Positions 6,162 through 8,849 of a DNA stretch of 8,849 bases are shown one piece after another. The translations under genes and the position numbers were made by a program. Below the pieces are notes generated by a model that did no database searches, was not told where the DNA came from, and saw only the letters and a program-made list of their open reading frames with translations. The DNA is from JAGOUU01 sp964387745 (lineage in GTDB: Bacteria; Pseudomonadota; Gammaproteobacteria; JAGOUU01), in the NCBI GenBank assembly GCA_964387745.1, contig CAYLXL010000060.1, positions 1-8,849 of the forward strand. Direction: 5' to 3'. Numbering within the stretch: the first letter of the stretch is position 1; each line of letters begins with the position of its first letter.

Positions 6162-7619
6162 TTGCAGCAAAATTACGAAAACTTATTATTAACAGCAGAA
6201 GAATATGCCAGTAATGGCGACTTTCTTTCTGCTTTTGAAATTTATCAGAAATTAACTAATATTTATAATGACTCGCCCGAAATCCTCAGTAACTTTGCCA
6301 CCTGCGCTTTCCAAATTAGCAACTACGCTTTAGCTGATGATTTATTCAATAAGTCGTTATCATTAATTAATTATTGTGACGAGCAACAGCAAAAAGTTTT
6401 AAAACAAAAAATTTCTGCCACCTACGCTACGCTCTTGTACAATCAAGGGTGCGATGTGGCAAAAAGCATCCACAAAGCCGAACAATTAAGTGCTATCGAA
6501 CTATTTAAAAAAGCGATTAATTATAATCACGATGACTACAAGCCCTATTATAATATTGCTTGTTGTTATATAAATATTGATCATTTAAGTGAAGGCATTG
6601 ATTATTTAAACAAAACTATTGTCATAAATCCTCATCATGCAGAAGCACATTTTGCTCTAAGTCAATACTATCAACAGACCAATGATTTAGCCAGAGCAAA
6701 ACAGCATTTAGACCAGTCTGTACAAAGCAAAACTCACAATCAATTTATAGCAGAATACAATTACGGTGTTTTAGAATACCAACGCGGTCATTATTCAGAA
6801 GCTCTTGAGCATTACCACAAAAGCTTACAGCTAAACCCACATAGCTTTGCTACTTGTTATAACACCGCTTCTTTATATCAAAAACTAAAAAATTATCCGA
6901 AAGCCATCGAGTATTATAAACAGGCTCTAACTATAAATCCCGAAGATGAGACCTGTAAATATTTGCTATCCTGCTTAAGCTCCACTGATGTTCCAGCGCA
7001 AGCCCCTGTAGAATATATAGAAAACTTGTTCGATCATTATGCTAATTACTTCGAACAAGAATTAATTAATGACTTGAACTACAAAACTCCTGAATTATTA
7101 TATGATTTATTTATTAACAATACCCAAGCCATCAACTTAAATATTTTAGATCTCGGCTGTGGTACTGGTCTGATAGGGCAACAATTCAAAAGTCTTAGCA
7201 ATAATTTAACGGGGGTAGACATTTCTAAAAAAATGCTCAATATTGCGGCATCAAAAAATATTTATAATAATCTCAGTCACTGTGATATTGAAGAATTTTT
7301 AATTAACAATAATAAATTATATGATCTGATTATTTTGGGTGATGTCTTGGTTTACTATGGGGATTTAAAAAAAATATTTGCAGCAATCAAAAACAACTTA
7401 CCCCCTAAAGGTTATGTGTTGTTTAGTATCGAGACTCTAGCCAACAGCACTAACCAACCCAACTATTTACTTGATACTACCGGCAGGTATAAGCATAATC
7501 TAAATTACATTTACTCATTGGCCACAGAACAATTTACAATTATCAATCAAACCCATTCCAGCTTACGAAATCAGGCTGATGAATCTGTACCAGGAAGTTT
7601 AGTTTTGTTGCAGACTTGA
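6162..7619 (+). CDS. TPR-repeat protein with C-terminal SAM-dependent methyltransferase (COG4976-like)
   Basis: The 485-residue cytoplasmic protein has two parts. Residues ~1-265 are tetratricopeptide repeats; the clearest are ~125-158, ~196-228 and ~229-262 (for example YNIACCYINIDHLSEGIDYL and YPKAIEYYKQALTINP). They are expected to bind a protein partner. Residues ~285-485 are a class I methyltransferase: the family hallmark LFDHYANYFEQELINDLNY (289-307), SAM motif I ILDLGCGTG (328-336), the acidic ribose-binding Asp353 in GVDIS, and LIILGDVLVYYGDL (389-402). The order matches predicted TPR-containing methyltransferases (COG4976). Their substrate is unknown to me and the neighbours do not reveal it. 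It starts with TTG, with AGGA inside the end of the LOG gene, 10 bp after the LOG stop. The C-terminal ~42 residues are duplicated as a remnant at 8623-8751. Confidence 0.88.
   Translation: MQQNYENLLLTAEEYASNGDFLSAFEIYQKLTNIYNDSPEILSNFATCAFQISNYALADDLFNKSLSLINYCDEQQQKVLKQKISATYATLLYNQGCDVAKSIHKAEQLSAIELFKKAINYNHDDYKPYYNIACCYINIDHLSEGIDYLNKTIVINPHHAEAHFALSQYYQQTNDLARAKQHLDQSVQSKTHNQFIAEYNYGVLEYQRGHYSEALEHYHKSLQLNPHSFATCYNTASLYQKLKNYPKAIEYYKQALTINPEDETCKYLLSCLSSTDVPAQAPVEYIENLFDHYANYFEQELINDLNYKTPELLYDLFINNTQAINLNILDLGCGTGLIGQQFKSLSNNLTGVDISKKMLNIAASKNIYNNLSHCDIEEFLINNNKLYDLIILGDVLVYYGDLKKIFAAIKNNLPPKGYVLFSIETLANSTNQPNYLLDTTGRYKHNLNYIYSLATEQFTIINQTHSSLRNQADESVPGSLVLLQT
7567..7597 (+). repeat. 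31-bp exact direct repeat, copy 1 (3' end of the TPR-methyltransferase)
   Basis: These 31 bases, coding for RNQADESVPGS near the methyltransferase C-terminus, recur without mismatch at 8699-8729, 1132 bp downstream and in the same orientation. The two copies bracket the whole OTU gene. Confidence 0.95.
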
Positions 7620-7802
7620 TTTGTAAGCAATTTACCCGCAAGCAAAGTCCAAGCCTATGACCAATATAGATTGCTAGAAGTTATTACTCACTAAAAACAC
7701 CATAACCCCTTAATTTGCTTAAATTCTTACTACAAAAATGAACTATTACTGTATTTTACTTGTCTAAAAGGTGTTATTTTTAGATATTTCTCAGGAGCTG
7801 GT

Positions 7803-8621
7803 ATGCCTGAACAATCGCTAGCAACAACTATAGTCGATAGTTTGTTTAAAAAAACTAAGATCCCAAATGATGGAGAATGCATGTTTAGTTCTATCGCACA
7901 ATCTGTAGGAGGAGCAACAGGTGCCGACATAAGAGCAGCAATTATTGACCATCTAAAAACTAAAGGTTCTGATTCCCCCCTTGAGATTTTAAAAGAACAT
8001 CAACGAGAATACAAAAACCTACTGCAAAAGTATAACGAAGATCAGATATTATTAGCTGAATTTGTAGCTGCAGGCGTGCCAGAACATGATTTAAATTTTT
8101 TGAAAAAGTCACCACCTAAACCGCCAGCAGGGACTCACTTTCAGAATGACGTTTTACAAGTAATAGATCAAGATAAATATAAAAAAGTTTACTTTGAAAC
8201 AATGTCTGATTCTAAAACCTTTGGCACGGAAATTGAGCTATTAGCCTATGCGGCGATGGCAAACAGACCTATTGTGCTTTATGATAACAGTCGCCAGAAA
8301 TTAGAATCTTATTGTTCAGACATGACCGGGCCAGCAATCTTTTTACAATATGATGGTATTCATTATGACACTTTAGAACTGAAGCCTACTATACTGGAAC
8401 AAATTCCAATGTTGAAACAGAAAGCAAGCTCATCAGGTGATGAAGTTTTATTGAAGTCTTTTGAATTAATCGAAAGGGCAGCGCAGCAAATACAGACTGT
8501 TAGAGCCCCCATGACATTTAGTTACGGTGCTACACAACATTCAAACAGGGCTGGTCTAGATAGAATTAACCAAGGAGAACAACGCCCCCCTATGACTAGA
8601 GATAAACCATCGCCATCATAA
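7803..8621 (+). CDS. OTU-family cysteine protease, probable secreted deubiquitinase effector
   Basis: OTU proteases cut ubiquitin from host proteins; bacterial ones known so far are mainly effectors of intracellular pathogens, such as the Lot enzymes of Legionella. The Cys loop PNDGECMFSSIAQSV (21-35) places Asp23 and nucleophile Cys26. TFGTEIELLAYA (139-150) matches the conserved W-G-x-x-E-L region, and YDGIHYDTL (183-191) supplies His187 with Asp189. The triad appears intact. The Cys-to-His distance is ~160 residues, more than in minimal OTU domains. The extra charged, helical segment (~57-135) recalls the helical insertion of Legionella Lot enzymes. Residues ~195-234 are helical. The last ~35 are polar, Pro-rich and probably disordered, as expected for a C-terminal secretion tail. 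There is no signal peptide. The start is secure: AGGAG (7793-7797) lies 5 nt before ATG. A 183-bp gap separates it from the methyltransferase gene, and a methyltransferase remnant begins right at its stop. Substrate and secretion are inferred. Confidence 0.87.
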   Translation: MPEQSLATTIVDSLFKKTKIPNDGECMFSSIAQSVGGATGADIRAAIIDHLKTKGSDSPLEILKEHQREYKNLLQKYNEDQILLAEFVAAGVPEHDLNFLKKSPPKPPAGTHFQNDVLQVIDQDKYKKVYFETMSDSKTFGTEIELLAYAAMANRPIVLYDNSRQKLESYCSDMTGPAIFLQYDGIHYDTLELKPTILEQIPMLKQKASSSGDEVLLKSFELIERAAQQIQTVRAPMTFSYGATQHSNRAGLDRINQGEQRPPMTRDKPSPS

Positions 8622-8622
8622 T

Positions 8623-8751
8623 AAACACGGTTTAAATTATGTCGAATCATTAACTCAGTCACGTTTTAAAATCATTAGTCAAAATACCTGCACTATAAGA
8701 AATCAGGCTGATGAATCTGTACCAGGAAGCTTGTTATTATTGCAGGCCTAA
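8623..8751 (+). pseudogene. 3' remnant of a second TPR-methyltransferase gene
   Basis: Read in the frame ending at the TAA at 8749-8751, this stretch encodes KHGLNYVESL...RNQADESVPGSLLLLQA. It aligns without gaps to residues 444-485 of the intact upstream protein (KHNLNYIYSL...RNQADESVPGSLVLLQT), with 26 of 42 residues identical. Both end at the same point with a stop codon. There is no start codon, TPR part or SAM-binding motif; homology stops at the OTU stop codon (8619-8621), and upstream the frame is blocked by a TGA at 8593-8595. It is therefore a dead 3' fragment of a paralogue, not a copy of the intact gene, since most positions outside the 31-bp block have diverged. Confidence 0.85.
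8699..8729 (+). repeat. 31-bp exact direct repeat, copy 2 (in the methyltransferase remnant)
   Basis: Identical to 7567-7597. Recombination between the copies would delete the OTU gene and fuse the intact methyltransferase to the remnant's 3' end, leaving a functional-looking C-terminus. Confidence 0.95.
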
Positions 8752-8785
8752 TCGTATGTTTTGACCTGGTAATTGCTCACACTCT

Positions 8786-8849
8786 TTAAGTTGTACGGAT
8801 TAACTCTTCCCCTTGGGGCATAGGCGTCAACTTTAATGTTGGTTGACTT
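8786..8849 (-). CDS. Possible 3' end of a minus-strand gene cut by the window edge
   Basis: One minus-strand frame entering from the right edge reads SQPTLKLTPMPQGEELIRTT and stops at TAA (8786-8788). Its codons resemble those of the neighbouring genes. A second minus-strand frame is open longer, to a TAG at 8748-8750 that overlaps the remnant's stop, but uses AGG, GGA and AGA in a row. About 20-33 codons are too few to choose between them or to name a product. If real, the gene converges on the OTU locus. Confidence 0.25.
   Translation of the reverse strand, partial: SQPTLKLTPMPQGEELIRTT

Noticed and set aside
7626..7676. AGCAAT...ATTGCT inverted repeat after the TPR-methyltransferase as a terminator
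   Set aside because: Six-base arms 39 nt apart with no following T-run; too weak to call.
7620..8622. Whole OTU segment as a transposon or insertion sequence
   Set aside because: No transposase, terminal inverted repeats or short target duplication. The flanking repeat is coding methyltransferase sequence, which fits homologous recombination better.
8809..8849. CCCC-TT-GGGG and GTCAAC/GTTGAC hairpins at the right edge
   Set aside because: Short stems without a T-tract on either strand. They may simply be part of a minus-strand coding end cut by the window.
1..8849. CRISPR array, tRNA, rRNA or riboswitch
   Set aside because: No regularly spaced repeats and no cloverleaf or recognisable riboswitch core were seen by eye in the intergenic stretches, all of which are shorter than 300 bp.

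Overview
The window reads as AT-rich chromosome of a gammaproteobacterium. PncB, PncA and Adk have the enterobacterial-type architecture: PncB aligns by eye with E. coli PncB along its length, and Adk has the long, zinc-free LID. An OTU-type cysteine protease (a eukaryote-like deubiquitinase fold) sits beside a Ser/Thr/Pro-rich disordered protein and another unrecognised protein with a disordered tail. That mix suggests an intracellular or host-associated bacterium, most plausibly of the Legionellales type. The lineage is inferred, not demonstrated.

Layout. Positions 1-216 are intergenic, with a good sigma70-like promoter pointing left out of the window. An unrecognised 294-residue protein (217-1101, +) converges, 29 bp apart, on a low-complexity protein full of Ser-Pro/Thr-Pro motifs (1131-2336, -). 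Then come three minus-strand genes of nucleotide and NAD metabolism: pncB (2433-3626), pncA (3853-4503) and adk (4500-5177). adk and pncA overlap by ATGA. pncA and pncB are separated by a 226-bp gap holding a ~100-bp imperfect palindrome. A 242-bp divergent spacer contains promoters for both directions, three GTTAAC sites and a perfect 13-bp tandem repeat. It leads into a plus-strand pair: a LOG-family phosphoribohydrolase (5420-6151) and, 10 bp later, a TPR/methyltransferase fusion protein (6162-7619, TTG start). An OTU protease gene follows (7803-8621, +).

How the genes work together. PncA turns nicotinamide into nicotinate and PncB turns nicotinate into NaMN, so the left-reading genes form an NAD salvage module coupled to adenylate kinase. 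The divergently transcribed LOG protein is also expected to act on nucleoside monophosphates.

The most notable structure is at the right end. Directly after the OTU stop codon, 8623-8751 encodes, without an intact gene, the last ~42 residues of a second copy of the TPR-methyltransferase. It includes a 31-bp stretch identical to the 3' end of the intact gene. The OTU gene is therefore bracketed by two homologous methyltransferase 3' ends. This is what would be left if the body of a tandem paralogue had been replaced by an effector-like gene. I did not find a CRISPR array, RNA gene, transposase or recognisable multi-gene defence system.
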